Below, piece after piece: positions 26,699 to 35,439 of a stretch of 62,965 bases of DNA. The notes below the pieces were generated by a model. The model was not told the DNA's origin. It made no database searches and saw nothing but the letters and a program-made list of their open reading frames with translations. Every line of letters starts with the position of its first letter. Within the stretch, counting starts at the first letter, position 1. Both the position numbers and the translations under genes were made by a program. Source of the DNA: Clostridia bacterium (GTDB lineage: Bacteria; Bacillota; Clostridia; Oscillospirales; Butyricicoccaceae); assembly GCA_017408485.1 (NCBI GenBank), contig JAFQUM010000038.1:1-62965 (forward strand), read 5' to 3'.

Positions 26699-27655
26699 AT
26701 GTTTCAAAAATATCATTATGTTCTGGCAGTCTATGAGGAAGGGTCTTTTACCAGGGCGGCAAAGCGGCTGTTTATATCACAGCCTTCGCTGAGTGTGGCA
26801 GTCAAAAACATTGAGAAAAGTCTTGGCGCTCCCCTTTTTGAAAGAAAGGGCTTCGAGATAACCACCACCGAGGTGGGCGAGCTGTATATTGCCGCCGCCA
26901 AAAAGATGGAGCTTGCCAAAAATGAGTTTAATATTCAGCTTGCTGACAGAAACGGCTTAAAAACAGGCTCGTTGGTCGTTGCCGGCTCGAATTATCTTTC
27001 TTCCGACCTGCTTCCCATCATTATTTCAAGCTTCAGAGCCAAGCACCCCGGTGTGGATATTACCCTTTCGGAAGCCAACTCCACCCATCTGCGGGAAATG
27101 CTGGCTGCCGAAGATATAGATATCGCTATCGATAATTTTGAGGGTGATAAAGATGTCTGCACAGCATTCCCCATAATGGAGGAACAGATAATGCTCTGCA
27201 TTTCGGCAGATAAGCCGATAAACGATAGGCTTACCGATTTTCAGATCACACCCGACAGAATATATGACCGCGATCCCGAGATAGAAAATATTCCACCGCT
27301 GGATATTTCGGTCTTTGAAAAGGAGGATTTTATCCTGCTTAAAGAGGGCAACGATATGTACAAAAGGGCGACGGAAATGTTTGCAGACCGAAATATCGAT
27401 CCCAAAGTGGTCTTTTATGTGGATCAGCTTAATATATCCTGCGCCTTGGCGGCATCGGGATCGGGGGTGTGTCTTATCGCCGATACATTTTTTAAGTACA
27501 GAAAACATAGTGAAAATGTTGTTCTGTATAAGATAGATCACCATTCTGCCCACAGAACACTGCATATATGCCATAAAAAGGGCAAATACCGCACCAAAGC
27601 AATGACAGAGTTTATCCGCATAGCAGAAGAAACTACAGGTGAGCGGGGCAAATAA
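26699..27655 (+). CDS. LysR family transcriptional regulator
   Basis: A 318-residue LysR-type regulator. The N-terminal winged HTH is clear: MFQKYHYVLAVYEEGSFTRA, then LFISQPSLSVAVKNIEKSLG and LFERKGFEITTTEVGE. The rest is a periplasmic-binding-protein-like effector domain (TGSLVVAGSNYLSSDLLP, then FRAKHPGVDITLSEANSTHL). The effector is not predictable. It is divergent from yitT with two T-N11-A operators between them. It ends at a strong terminator. Confidence 0.93.
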   Translation: MFQKYHYVLAVYEEGSFTRAAKRLFISQPSLSVAVKNIEKSLGAPLFERKGFEITTTEVGELYIAAAKKMELAKNEFNIQLADRNGLKTGSLVVAGSNYLSSDLLPIIISSFRAKHPGVDITLSEANSTHLREMLAAEDIDIAIDNFEGDKDVCTAFPIMEEQIMLCISADKPINDRLTDFQITPDRIYDRDPEIENIPPLDISVFEKEDFILLKEGNDMYKRATEMFADRNIDPKVVFYVDQLNISCALAASGSGVCLIADTFFKYRKHSENVVLYKIDHHSAHRTLHICHKKGKYRTKAMTEFIRIAEETTGERGK

Positions 27656-27656
27656 T

Positions 27657-27690
27657 AAAAAAAGAGACAAGCACACTTGTCTCTTTTTTT
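27657..27690 (+). terminator. Terminator after the LysR gene
   Basis: AAAAAGAGACAAG and its complement form a perfect stem around a 4-base loop, followed by seven T. The A-rich left arm makes it bidirectional, so it can also end transcripts from the lipoprotein gene on the other strand. Confidence 0.88.
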
Positions 27691-27716
27691 ATTTAAAAAT
27701 TTATAATATCAATCTT

Positions 27717-27836
27717 TACAATCCTATCAAGAAAATTGATGGATTTCTTCGTGAGACAAAGAACCGTCCAAGTGACAGTACTATCTGTACGGCACTTGGG
27801 CGGTTCTGAAGTATTCACGGAGAAAGGCGCAATTTT
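27717..27836 (-). repeat. 120-bp 3' element, copy A
   Basis: Begins 5 bases beyond the stop codon of the giant lipoprotein gene. It matches 51962-52081, found at the end of the paralogous gene, with only three mismatches in 120 positions. It contains a 14-pair stem (27761-27774 with 27793-27806, one G-T pair) and an inner ACAG/CTGT. Of the differences between copies, one is in the loop and one keeps pairing through a wobble, which suggests a conserved RNA or DNA structure. Confidence 0.85.
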
Positions 27837-27841
27837 CGCTC

Positions 27842-30800
27842 TTATTCCATTACTTGGGCGGGGCGAAGCACTACAAATGTCGCTGCTCCGCACAGCTCGG
27901 CAAGCTTGTCGGTGGCATAGACCTTGCTGCCGCCGTAGGTCAGTATCGTATTATTGATACCATTGGCGCGGACAAGCTCGATTCCATCGTTATAATGGAT
28001 GAATATATCATTTCCGAGATAGATGAACATTCCCGCATTTTCGCTGAACTTATCCGCCTTATTTGCGGCTGTGCCGCTGTATACGATGATATCACCGATA
28101 GCAAAGCACTTGTCGGTGAGGCGCTTTACGCGGTAGAAATGATCGTCGGTACCTGTGGAACGGACACGGCTTCCGCCGTACATTCCTGCGGGGTTAAGGC
28201 TCATCAACTCTCCCGTTGCACCGCTCAGGTCATAGTTCATTGTCATATAGTCGCTGGTCAGGTGGGCGTCGAAAAGCTTCTTCATCATAGATGACAGATC
28301 GGTGCAGCCTTCCAGCTTTTGAGTAAGGTCATAGCCCAATGCCTTTTGATAGAACTCCACCATCAGGTCAAAATCATTGGTGGCTGTAAGGGTGGAAAGA
28401 TCAAGAGCCTGAACCTTTGCCTCCTGCTCGGGAGTCAACATCTTATTGATGGACAGATAGAGAGGATTGATGAGTGCATCGTTGACCTTGGTATCAAAGG
28501 TCAGATAGTTATAGCCGTTCTCTTCCATCCAAGCGGTGACGGTTTCTTCAACGCGGTAGGTTACATGGATAACCTTGGTGTCAAAGCTGTTTATCTTCAC
28601 CGTTTCGGTAGCGTTGCCCTTGACGATGGAAGCACCCTCGGGGATGAGGTTTTCGACATTTAAAATCACATCTTCCGCGCCGCGGTTATCAAAGGAAATG
28701 GTGAACTCTACTTCCTCACCTATCTGAGCGGCAAATCCCTGAGGATGGGAGGTGGTCTTTTCAATATAGAGGTTGGGGTAGGTCTCGTGAAGCTTAGCGT
28801 AGGGGGTGACCTCTGCCTCTTCCATCATAAGAGGACGGAGAATTGCAATATAGTACTTGGGACTGCGGGTGCTGAACAGTGCATTTGCGTGGGTGGGAGT
28901 AAATACGATATCCAAGGAATCTATCTTGATACCGCCGCCCACATCGTCCATATCATAGGGCTTGCCCGTAAGAGTTGAGTTTCTTACGCCGTCACGGAAG
29001 GAGTTACCGCCGCAATGCATCAAGGTGTTGTCACCCACATATACCATAACGTGACCCGAGCCTTCATTGCCGTAGAGATATGCAACGATATCACCGGGCT
29101 GCAGGACAGAGCGGTATTCCTCGTTGATCATCTGCTGATAAGCGGCGCTTTCCTTGCCGTTTACCTCATAGGCATAAGCCTGAGCCTCTTTCAGCTTTAT
29201 CTGTGTGGTGGGATCATCAAGATTATTGAAATCATATCCTACAGTATTCTTGCTGAGCGCATAGGTCCAACGGGTGCAGTCAAGATGCATAATGTACTGC
29301 CAAGTGCCTACCTCTGCAACTCCGCCGTCATCGTGGCGGTATTCACCGAAGCCTGAACCGGTGGAGGTCTTACCCATTGAATAGGTCTCATACTGAAGCT
29401 GACTTCCGCGAGCATCGTATGCCTCGGCAACCGCCTTCAACGCTTCAAAGCCGGGCGCGCGTTCGGGTGTTACTCCGCTGAGCTCGATCTGATAGGTCTG
29501 CGCGTCTTTTCCACCGTTTCCGTCAAGGTCGATGGTAAAGACGATATTATCCACATCCTCGGTAACGCGAAGAGCAATGGTAAAATCAGCACCGGACTTT
29601 TTAATGCTGCGTGGGTCTGTGCCCGAAACAAAGCTGATTACCGCATTGTCGGTTGCGGTGGCGGGCCACTTGAAGTTAAGGGCAATATAATTGCCGTATG
29701 CGTACTTGAACTGAGCATATTCGCTCATTTCCATATTTTCAACTTCAGGCTGCTGATCCATATACTCGGTGTATTTGGAAACATACTTAAGATTACCGGT
29801 CACGGTTAGTCCGTTTACCTTGATGTTTTCCTGAAGCTCGGAAACATCCTTGCCGTAAACAGAGCCTGTAGCGGCGGCGATGGTGGGACAACCCTCGGCA
29901 TCAAACCAATAGCCGTAGAGGGTCACATCACTTGCGGGCATTGTGAAGCTTGTGTCGCCCACAAGAGTGTCACCGCTTGCCCATCCCACAAATATCTTGC
30001 CATTCATAGAGGGCTTGGCTGCCAGCTTTACAGTATCACCGTATTTTGCGGTATGCTCATCTGGCAATGCTGAAACGTTAGTGTAATCCTCGCCGTATTC
30101 ATAGACGATGTTATATTCTGCGCGGTCGTAATAAAGCTTGATCTTGGCATTGAAGTCAGCGGAAACGATTGCAGATGCTCTGCCGTCGGGATGTGTGGGG
30201 TTATATACATAGCCTTGAACGCCCATCAATGTGCCATAAACGGTATTACCCGCAACGGAAACTCTGTCAGAATCGGTCTTAAACAGGCTGTAACTTCCAT
30301 CGGTGCCTTGGGTATAATGCTCAACAGTGTAGGAGGTGTCCCCCGCCTTTTCCCAACGGGCATAGAGGGTGGTGCCGCCAAGGGGCATATAGTTGCGGTA
30401 GAACTCATAGACCTGCACCAAAGCCTTGTCCTCAAACCAGCCTTTAAATACATATCCTGCTCGAACGGGGTCTGCCGGCGCAGCCAGCTCTGTGCCAAGA
30501 GGTGCGGTAATAGGCTCCACTGCACTGCCGCCGTTGGAATTGAAGTAGACAGTATATTTCTGCTCGCCCTCGGCCTTGCCGCCAACAGAAGCATAGGCAA
30601 CAGTCTGCAGCTTTAGCGCCATTTCTTCGGCGGTCATATCATATTTTTTCAAGGTTTCGGCAAGCTTTCCGTCTCCGCCCTTAAGACTGCTGTCCAGCTC
30701 GGCATAGGCGGGTCCGTAAACATCAAGTCCTATAGGGGATGCATCAAATACAGAGGTGTATACGGTTGCCGCCATCAGGTATGCGCCTGCAAGGGATGCC

Positions 30801-32017
30801 TTGTTGCGATTACTTGCAAAGCCGGAAAGTCCGTCGGCAACACCGAAAAGGTCAGCCTGCACTGTGGCAGGATCGCTGCTATAGCCTTCAAAGGCATTTC
30901 CAACATAAGCAACACTGACCGCTCCATCAGCCAGGCAACGGCTGTCGGCTATTGCCTTTGCGGTCTCGTCGGCTTCCTTATTTATCTGCGCCACGTGCTC
31001 GCCGTGATTTGCAACGGGACCGTAAATGCCACTCTCAAAAACATCATATCTCACCTGTGCGCCGTAAGGAGCAATAATAACGGCGCGGACATTTTTGTTC
31101 TTTTCCGCAGCTATGCGGCAAAGCTTGGTTGCGGAGATCATATTTCCCTGATGATTGGCATCAAAGCGAAGCGTGTGATATCTTCCCGACTGCAGAAAGA
31201 TCATATCATATGTCCTGCCGCCTAAATAACTGTTTACAGTTTTCGATGTGCTGTAGGTTGTAAATTCAAGATCGTTGGGATCGAGAGGATTTAAAAACAG
31301 CTCATACATATCGATGGTTGCCGCCGCGGAAGCCACGCCAAGTCCTGCATAATCGGCAGAGACCACAAGCTTTTGACCCTTTTCGATGAACTCCTCCAAT
31401 GTGACCTGCTGATAATAATATGTCATGGGCCATTCGCCAAACATAAAGGTGCGAAGGGTTGCTTCAACACCCGACAGATCAAGGGTATAGACTTCGGCAA
31501 AATACTTATCCCCTGCTCCGTCAAGGTCAAAGGTAACAGAGATGCTTTCGTAGCTTTCGCCGTCTTCGCTGATGATACGCTCGGTAACAGTCAGCTTGTT
31601 ATCCTTGAAATCTGCCCCGCTGAAGCTGCGCTCTGTGCCCTCTGCGCCTGACTTTACGGTTACGACTGCATCGGCAATTTTGGCGTCTGCAGGTGCGCAA
31701 AGGTCAAAGGAGAGATAAAAGCCGTTTTTCAGCAGCTCATCGGAAGAATAGCTTGAAAAATCGTGCTGATAGTGAAGTGTTCCGCTTACCTCATATACAT
31801 TTGCATACTTGGGCTGGGCAAGGGTAATATCAGACTGCAGCTGTGATACCTGCTTTCCGCTTACCTGCATATCCTCGGCGGTAGCGGCAATATAAACATC
31901 ACCCATAACTCCGCCCACTGTGTTGTCAGGCTCCTTCGCGGGCTTTTTATTGCAGCCGCAAAGCACAACAGCCAAACAAAGAAGTATGACCGATAATGTC
32001 CAAAAGTGTTTTCTCAT
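27842..32017 (-). CDS. Giant multidomain lipoprotein A with InlB-type repeats and an NlpC/P60-like module
   Basis: A 1391-residue surface lipoprotein. The signal peptide ends at C22 (lipobox LCGC), predicting attachment to the outer face of the membrane. Residues about 30-470 have no assigned domain; LQSGRY (275-280) and NKASLAGAYL (405-414) vaguely recall SGNH hydrolases, but no catalytic GDS serine is seen. Residues about 488-555 form an InlB/Listeria-Bacteroides-type repeat (YFNSNGG ... GWFEDK ... LYARW), with two looser copies to about 704. Residues about 905-1062 look like an NlpC/P60 or CHAP peptidase: LDCTRW (C914), LQPGDIVAY and GHVMVYVGD (H989). A beta domain (about 1100-1160) and a second, catalytically empty copy (about 1300-1390) follow. 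Target unknown; peptidoglycan is a guess. Confidence 0.8.
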   Translation of the reverse strand: MRKHFWTLSVILLCLAVVLCGCNKKPAKEPDNTVGGVMGDVYIAATAEDMQVSGKQVSQLQSDITLAQPKYANVYEVSGTLHYQHDFSSYSSDELLKNGFYLSFDLCAPADAKIADAVVTVKSGAEGTERSFSGADFKDNKLTVTERIISEDGESYESISVTFDLDGAGDKYFAEVYTLDLSGVEATLRTFMFGEWPMTYYYQQVTLEEFIEKGQKLVVSADYAGLGVASAAATIDMYELFLNPLDPNDLEFTTYSTSKTVNSYLGGRTYDMIFLQSGRYHTLRFDANHQGNMISATKLCRIAAEKNKNVRAVIIAPYGAQVRYDVFESGIYGPVANHGEHVAQINKEADETAKAIADSRCLADGAVSVAYVGNAFEGYSSDPATVQADLFGVADGLSGFASNRNKASLAGAYLMAATVYTSVFDASPIGLDVYGPAYAELDSSLKGGDGKLAETLKKYDMTAEEMALKLQTVAYASVGGKAEGEQKYTVYFNSNGGSAVEPITAPLGTELAAPADPVRAGYVFKGWFEDKALVQVYEFYRNYMPLGGTTLYARWEKAGDTSYTVEHYTQGTDGSYSLFKTDSDRVSVAGNTVYGTLMGVQGYVYNPTHPDGRASAIVSADFNAKIKLYYDRAEYNIVYEYGEDYTNVSALPDEHTAKYGDTVKLAAKPSMNGKIFVGWASGDTLVGDTSFTMPASDVTLYGYWFDAEGCPTIAAATGSVYGKDVSELQENIKVNGLTVTGNLKYVSKYTEYMDQQPEVENMEMSEYAQFKYAYGNYIALNFKWPATATDNAVISFVSGTDPRSIKKSGADFTIALRVTEDVDNIVFTIDLDGNGGKDAQTYQIELSGVTPERAPGFEALKAVAEAYDARGSQLQYETYSMGKTSTGSGFGEYRHDDGGVAEVGTWQYIMHLDCTRWTYALSKNTVGYDFNNLDDPTTQIKLKEAQAYAYEVNGKESAAYQQMINEEYRSVLQPGDIVAYLYGNEGSGHVMVYVGDNTLMHCGGNSFRDGVRNSTLTGKPYDMDDVGGGIKIDSLDIVFTPTHANALFSTRSPKYYIAILRPLMMEEAEVTPYAKLHETYPNLYIEKTTSHPQGFAAQIGEEVEFTISFDNRGAEDVILNVENLIPEGASIVKGNATETVKINSFDTKVIHVTYRVEETVTAWMEENGYNYLTFDTKVNDALINPLYLSINKMLTPEQEAKVQALDLSTLTATNDFDLMVEFYQKALGYDLTQKLEGCTDLSSMMKKLFDAHLTSDYMTMNYDLSGATGELMSLNPAGMYGGSRVRSTGTDDHFYRVKRLTDKCFAIGDIIVYSGTAANKADKFSENAGMFIYLGNDIFIHYNDGIELVRANGINNTILTYGGSKVYATDKLAELCGAATFVVLRPAQVME

Positions 32018-32067
32018 AACTCTGTCTCCTTTTCACAAGTTGTTTTATTTCGTCTCATTCTCATTAC

Positions 32068-32110
32068 GGATAGGCTGCACGCGCCAAACTCACAGGCTAT
32101 ACCTACCCAT
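32068..32110 (-). promoter_or_regulatory. Possible structured leader of lipoprotein A mRNA
   Basis: On the minus strand GGGTAGG at 32110-32104 can pair with CCTATCC at 32074-32068 (one wobble), enclosing a shorter GCC/GGC stem. It lies between the promoter and the start codon. It does not match a riboswitch I recognise. Confidence 0.3.
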
Positions 32111-32122
32111 TATGTAACAAAT

Positions 32123-32151
32123 TATATCTTCACTATGTCCTATTTTCAAGT
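32123..32151 (-). promoter_or_regulatory. Sigma-A promoter of lipoprotein A
   Basis: On the minus strand TTGAAA (32151-32146), 17 bases, then TATAAT (32128-32123). This leaves a 5' leader of about 100 bases before the ATG at 32017. Confidence 0.7.
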
Positions 32152-32167
32152 ATTCAGCGCCTTTCCA

Positions 32168-32192
32168 TTGTGCAATTCGACGGATTGCACAA
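32168..32192. promoter_or_regulatory. Perfect dyad operator TTGTGCAAT-N7-ATTGCACAA
   Basis: Nine-base perfect arms around 7 bases, centred at 32180, between the divergent promoters of lipoprotein A and the amino-acid transporter. A further TTTGTGCAAA lies at 32208-32217, just upstream of the transporter -35. This is the pattern of a dimeric regulator with a main and an auxiliary site; the regulator is not identified. Confidence 0.7.
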
Positions 32193-32224
32193 AAAATCTG
32201 CTCAACCTTTGTGCAAAAAGTACA

Positions 32225-32253
32225 TTGAATACTTATAAACAAAGCTTTATAAT
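32225..32253 (+). promoter_or_regulatory. Sigma-A promoter of the amino-acid ABC transporter
   Basis: TTGAAT (32225-32230), 17 bases, then a perfect TATAAT (32248-32253), about 50 bases ahead of the binding-protein start codon. Confidence 0.7.
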
Positions 32254-32303
32254 TATTCTCATAACAAAATCTTTAAAAAATATTAAGAAAGAGGCAAAAA
32301 CTA

Positions 32304-33080
32304 ATGAAAAAGTTAGCACTTTTACTGGCAGCAATGCTGCTTTGCACCGCTTTTGTCGGCTGTGCAGAAAAGAACGAAAATGTTATCGTTTACGGTACAT
32401 CCGCAGACTATGCTCCCTATGAGTTCCACACCCTCATCGACGGCAAGGATACCATCGTAGGTTATGACGTATCCCTGGCAAAGTACATTGCTAAGGAAGC
32501 AGGCAAAGAGCTCGAGATCAAGGATATCGGCTTTGATTACCTTATTCAGGAACTGAAGAACGGCACCATTGATATGGTCATCGCCGCTATGGAAGAAGAT
32601 CCCGACCGCGCTAAGGAAGCTGATTTCTCCGATCCTTACTACACCGACGAGCCTCCTATGATCCTTGTTCGCAAGGCTGACACCGCAAACTACAAGGCAA
32701 TCGCAGATTTCAAAGACAAGACCGTAGGCGCTCAGGCTGCTACCACCAAGGAAGACCTTGTTACCAATGATATGACCGGTGCAAAGCTGCTTTCTCTGAC
32801 CACTGTTCCCGATCTGATCAACCAGCTTCTGTTCAAGAAGTGTGACGCTGTTGTTCTTGACGCGGCGGTTGCTCGTCAGTATGCAGAGACCAACCCCGAT
32901 CTGGTTGTCTCCGAAGTTGCTCTGGGTGTTGCTGCTCCCTACCGCGTAGCAGTTAAGAAGGGCGATCCCAAGAATCTGCTCCCCACCATCAACGCTGCAA
33001 TTGCAAAGGCTAAGGAAGAAGGCCTGCTTGTAAGCTGGATGGACGAGGCTGTTAAGCTTTCCGAATCCACAGGAAACTAA
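32304..33080 (+). CDS. Polar amino-acid ABC transporter, substrate-binding lipoprotein
   Basis: A 258-residue family-3 solute-binding protein. The signal peptide ends in the lipobox FVGC with C20 as lipid anchor. The mature protein starts with VIVYGTSADYAPYEFH, the hallmark of polar amino-acid binding proteins, and continues with IVGYDVSLAKYIAKEAG and MVIAAMEEDPDRAKEADFS (the conserved MxxxxxRxxxxDFS region). The ligand cannot be told from sequence. The permease and ATPase follow; a hairpin after this gene may lower their expression relative to the binding protein. Confidence 0.93.
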   Translation: MKKLALLLAAMLLCTAFVGCAEKNENVIVYGTSADYAPYEFHTLIDGKDTIVGYDVSLAKYIAKEAGKELEIKDIGFDYLIQELKNGTIDMVIAAMEEDPDRAKEADFSDPYYTDEPPMILVRKADTANYKAIADFKDKTVGAQAATTKEDLVTNDMTGAKLLSLTTVPDLINQLLFKKCDAVVLDAAVARQYAETNPDLVVSEVALGVAAPYRVAVKKGDPKNLLPTINAAIAKAKEEGLLVSWMDEAVKLSESTGN

Positions 33081-33093
33081 TTTGATATAACTT

Positions 33094-33130
33094 AAAAACA
33101 CCGGCCGCTCAACGGGCGACCGGTGTTTAT
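33094..33130 (+). terminator. Weak terminator/attenuator hairpin between binding protein and permease
   Basis: AACACCGG ... CCGGTGTT continues inward as CGC/GCG. The T-run is short and interrupted, so read-through is expected; such hairpins commonly set a high ratio of binding protein to membrane parts. Confidence 0.65.
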
Positions 33131-33152
33131 TCAGTAAAATAAGGAGTTTAGT

Positions 33153-33887
33153 ATGACACCTGTCGCTTTATCTACTTTTAAAACGATAATAGACACAATG
33201 TTCAACTTTTCCTTTTTGCCCAAGTATCTGCCCTATTTCACACAGGGTATAGCCTACACCCTGCTGCTTGCATTGGGTGCGGTGCTGATCGCTATCATTC
33301 CCGCTTTGGGATTGGCTTTGATGCGCTTGAGCAAAAACAAGGTTCTTAATCTGCTTGCAGGCGGTTATATTGCAGTATTCCGTTCTACCCCGTTGTATGT
33401 TCAGCTGTCTATTATATATTTGGGCGTATTTTCAATGATACAGATACCCACCTATTACATATTTGACTTTGTCAATATTGCAATGTTCATCCCCGGCATT
33501 ATTACTTTGGCTCTTAACAGTGCCGCATATGTTGCCGAGATCATCCGCGGCGGTATTCTTGCCGTCGATCAGGGTCAGGGCGAGGCTGCCCGCTCCTTGG
33601 GCCTCACAGCGGGACAGAGTATGAGATATGTTGTTTTGCCTCAGGCTATAAAGAACATACTTCCCTCACTTGCAAACGAGCTTATTACTATGATCAAGGA
33701 ATCATCCCTCTGCGGTGCTATCGGTATGTACGAAATTATGTGGGCGGCAAAGACCACAGCGGGTGCGACATTTCTAAGTATGTCACCCTATATGTTGGCG
33801 GCGGCGATTTATTTCTGCATCAACTACCCCGCAGGAAAGCTTATAGAATTACTTGAAAGGAGAATGCGCCGTGGAGACAAGAGATAA
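33153..33887 (+). CDS. Polar amino-acid ABC transporter, permease
   Basis: A 244-residue inner-membrane permease of the His/Glu/Gln/Arg family. It has about five transmembrane segments and the coupling EAA loop, [20 protein letters not shown], which contacts the ATPase. [10 protein letters not shown] is the family-specific motif before it. The ATG at 33153 follows AAGGAG. The 3' end overlaps the ATPase start by 17 bases, implying coupling. A single permease gene suggests a homodimeric channel. Confidence 0.93.
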   Translation: MTPVALSTFKTIIDTMFNFSFLPKYLPYFTQGIAYTLLLALGAVLIAIIPALGLALMRLSKNKVLNLLAGGYIAVFRSTPLYVQLSIIYLGVFSMIQIPTYYIFDFVNIAMFIPGIITLALNSAAYVAEIIRGGILAVDQGQGEAARSLGLTAGQSMRYVVLPQAIKNILPSLANELITMIKESSLCGAIGMYEIMWAAKTTAGATFLSMSPYMLAAAIYFCINYPAGKLIELLERRMRRGDKR

Positions 33888-34617
33888 CCCCATTATCAGC
33901 ATACACAATCTTACCAAACGCTATTCTCCCAAGATCACAGCTCTTAACGATTGCTCTCTTGATATTTACCGCGGTGATGTTGTTGTAATCGTAGGTCCTT
34001 CGGGAAGCGGTAAATCCACCCTTTTGCGTTCTCTCAATCTTCTTGAAACTCCCACCTCGGGCGAGGTTATTTTTGACGGCGTCAATATTGCCGACAAGAA
34101 GGTGGACATCAACCTTCATCGTCAGCGTATGGGAATGGTATTTCAGCATTTTAATCTGTTCCCCCATATGACGGTTATGGAAAATCTTACCCTTGCACCC
34201 ACCAAGGTCAAGAATATCCCCCTTGAAGAAGCAAAAAAGACTGCTATGGAGCTTCTTGCCAAGGTCGGGCTTGAAGACCGCGCCGATGCATATCCCATTC
34301 AGCTGTCGGGCGGTCAGAAGCAGCGTATCGCCATCGTCCGCGCCCTTTGTATGCAGCCCGATGTTATGCTCTTTGACGAGCCCACCTCGGCACTTGACCC
34401 CGAAATGGTCGGTGAAGTTCTGCAGGTTATGCGCGACCTTGCAAACGACGATATGACCATGGTCGTGGTAACCCACGAAATGGGCTTTGCCCGCGAGGTT
34501 GGCAACCGCGTTATCTTTATGGATGGCGGAGAGATATTGGAAGAAAACTCTCCCGAGGAGTTTTTCTCAAATCCCCAGCATCCGAGATTGCAGCTGTTCC
34601 TGTCAAAGGTGCTTTAA
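33871..34617 (+). CDS. Polar amino-acid ABC transporter, ATP-binding protein (GTG start)
   Basis: A 248-residue ABC ATPase. Walker [10 protein letters not shown] is at about 42-50, the Q-loop at [12 protein letters not shown], the signature LSGGQKQR, Walker [15 protein letters not shown] and the H-loop [10 protein letters not shown] start it at GTG 33871, seven bases after AGGAGA; an in-frame TTG at 33853 precedes the ribosome binding site and is rejected. It completes the transporter operon and is followed by a strong terminator. Confidence 0.94.
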   Translation: METRDNPIISIHNLTKRYSPKITALNDCSLDIYRGDVVVIVGPSGSGKSTLLRSLNLLETPTSGEVIFDGVNIADKKVDINLHRQRMGMVFQHFNLFPHMTVMENLTLAPTKVKNIPLEEAKKTAMELLAKVGLEDRADAYPIQLSGGQKQRIAIVRALCMQPDVMLFDEPTSALDPEMVGEVLQVMRDLANDDMTMVVVTHEMGFAREVGNRVIFMDGGEILEENSPEEFFSNPQHPRLQLFLSKVL

Positions 34618-34632
34618 ATAAAGCTTTTATAC

Positions 34633-34681
34633 ATACTGCACAAAAACGATATTCCGTTTTTGTGCAGTATTTTTTATTTTT
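34633..34681 (+). terminator. Terminator of the transporter operon
   Basis: A 16-pair perfect stem, ATACTGCACAAAAACG and its complement, around 6 bases, followed by a long T-rich tract. Confidence 0.92.
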
Positions 34682-34703
34682 TCAATTATGGCTATTATTA
34701 CTG

Positions 34704-34732
34704 TTGCAATCGGTCTTTTGCTATTGTATAAT
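34704..34732 (+). promoter_or_regulatory. Sigma-A promoter of the serine dehydratase genes
   Basis: TTGCAA (34704-34709), 17 bases, then perfect TATAAT (34727-34732), 34 bases before the sdaAB start codon. Confidence 0.7.
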
Positions 34733-34766
34733 TTGCCTTGGAGACAATAAAAAAGAGGAGACTATT

Positions 34767-35429
34767 ATGGCGATTGGACTTTTTGATGTACTCGGTCCTA
34801 TAACGGTAGGGCCTTCTTCTTCCCATACGGCAGGCGCTATCCGTATAGGACTTATATGCAAAATACTTTTGGGTGAGCGTGTTAAAAAGGCAAGGATAAC
34901 CTTTTACGGCTCCTTTGCCGAGACCTATAAGGGACACGGCACCGACAAAGCTGTCGTGGGCGGTCTTTTAGGCTTTGATACTTATAATGAGCAGGTACGC
35001 GACAGTCTTACCCTTGCCCCCTTAAGCGGTCTTGATGCAGAGATAATCGCTTCGGATATTACTGCCGATCACCCCAACACCGTTAAGATAGAGGCAGAGG
35101 GTGCAAACAACAAGATATCCCTTGCCGGTATTTCGGTTGGTGGCGGAGCCATCCGAATCAGCGAGATAGAAGGCTACAAAGTGGATGTTGCCTGTCGTTG
35201 CGATACCCTGCTCATCTTCAATGAGGATGTTGGCGGAGTGGTTGCCGATGTTTCAGGTCTGCTTGCGGATCACGGATATAATATTGCCACGCTTTCCCTT
35301 TCCCGTTCCCGTCGCGGCGCGGGGGCAATTATGGTAATCGAGACCGATCAGGCGGTCGACGACGATACTGCCGCAAAGATAGAAAGAACTCCCCATATTA
35401 TTAAGCTTATCCGCATACCCAAACTGTGA
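34767..35429 (+). CDS. sdaAB: L-serine dehydratase, iron-sulfur-dependent, beta subunit
   Basis: A 220-residue beta subunit of the two-subunit Fe-S enzyme that converts L-serine to pyruvate and ammonia. It begins MAIGLFDVLGPITVGPSSSHTAGAIRIG split as MAIGLFDVLGPITVGPSSS then HTAGAIRIG, which forms the conserved substrate-site loop. A C-terminal ACT domain (about 145-220, VADVSGLLADHGYNIATLSL) is present, as in Gram-positive enzymes where it may bind serine. The ATG at 34767 follows GAGGAG. It sits 10 bases upstream of sdaAA. Confidence 0.95.
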   Translation: MAIGLFDVLGPITVGPSSSHTAGAIRIGLICKILLGERVKKARITFYGSFAETYKGHGTDKAVVGGLLGFDTYNEQVRDSLTLAPLSGLDAEIIASDITADHPNTVKIEAEGANNKISLAGISVGGGAIRISEIEGYKVDVACRCDTLLIFNEDVGGVVADVSGLLADHGYNIATLSLSRSRRGAGAIMVIETDQAVDDDTAAKIERTPHIIKLIRIPKL

Positions 35430-35439
35430 GGTAACCATT

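Noticed and set aside
32068..32110. Riboswitch ahead of lipoprotein A
   Set aside because: Only one modest stem with a wobble; no conserved aptamer core (cyclic-di-GMP or otherwise) could be recognised.
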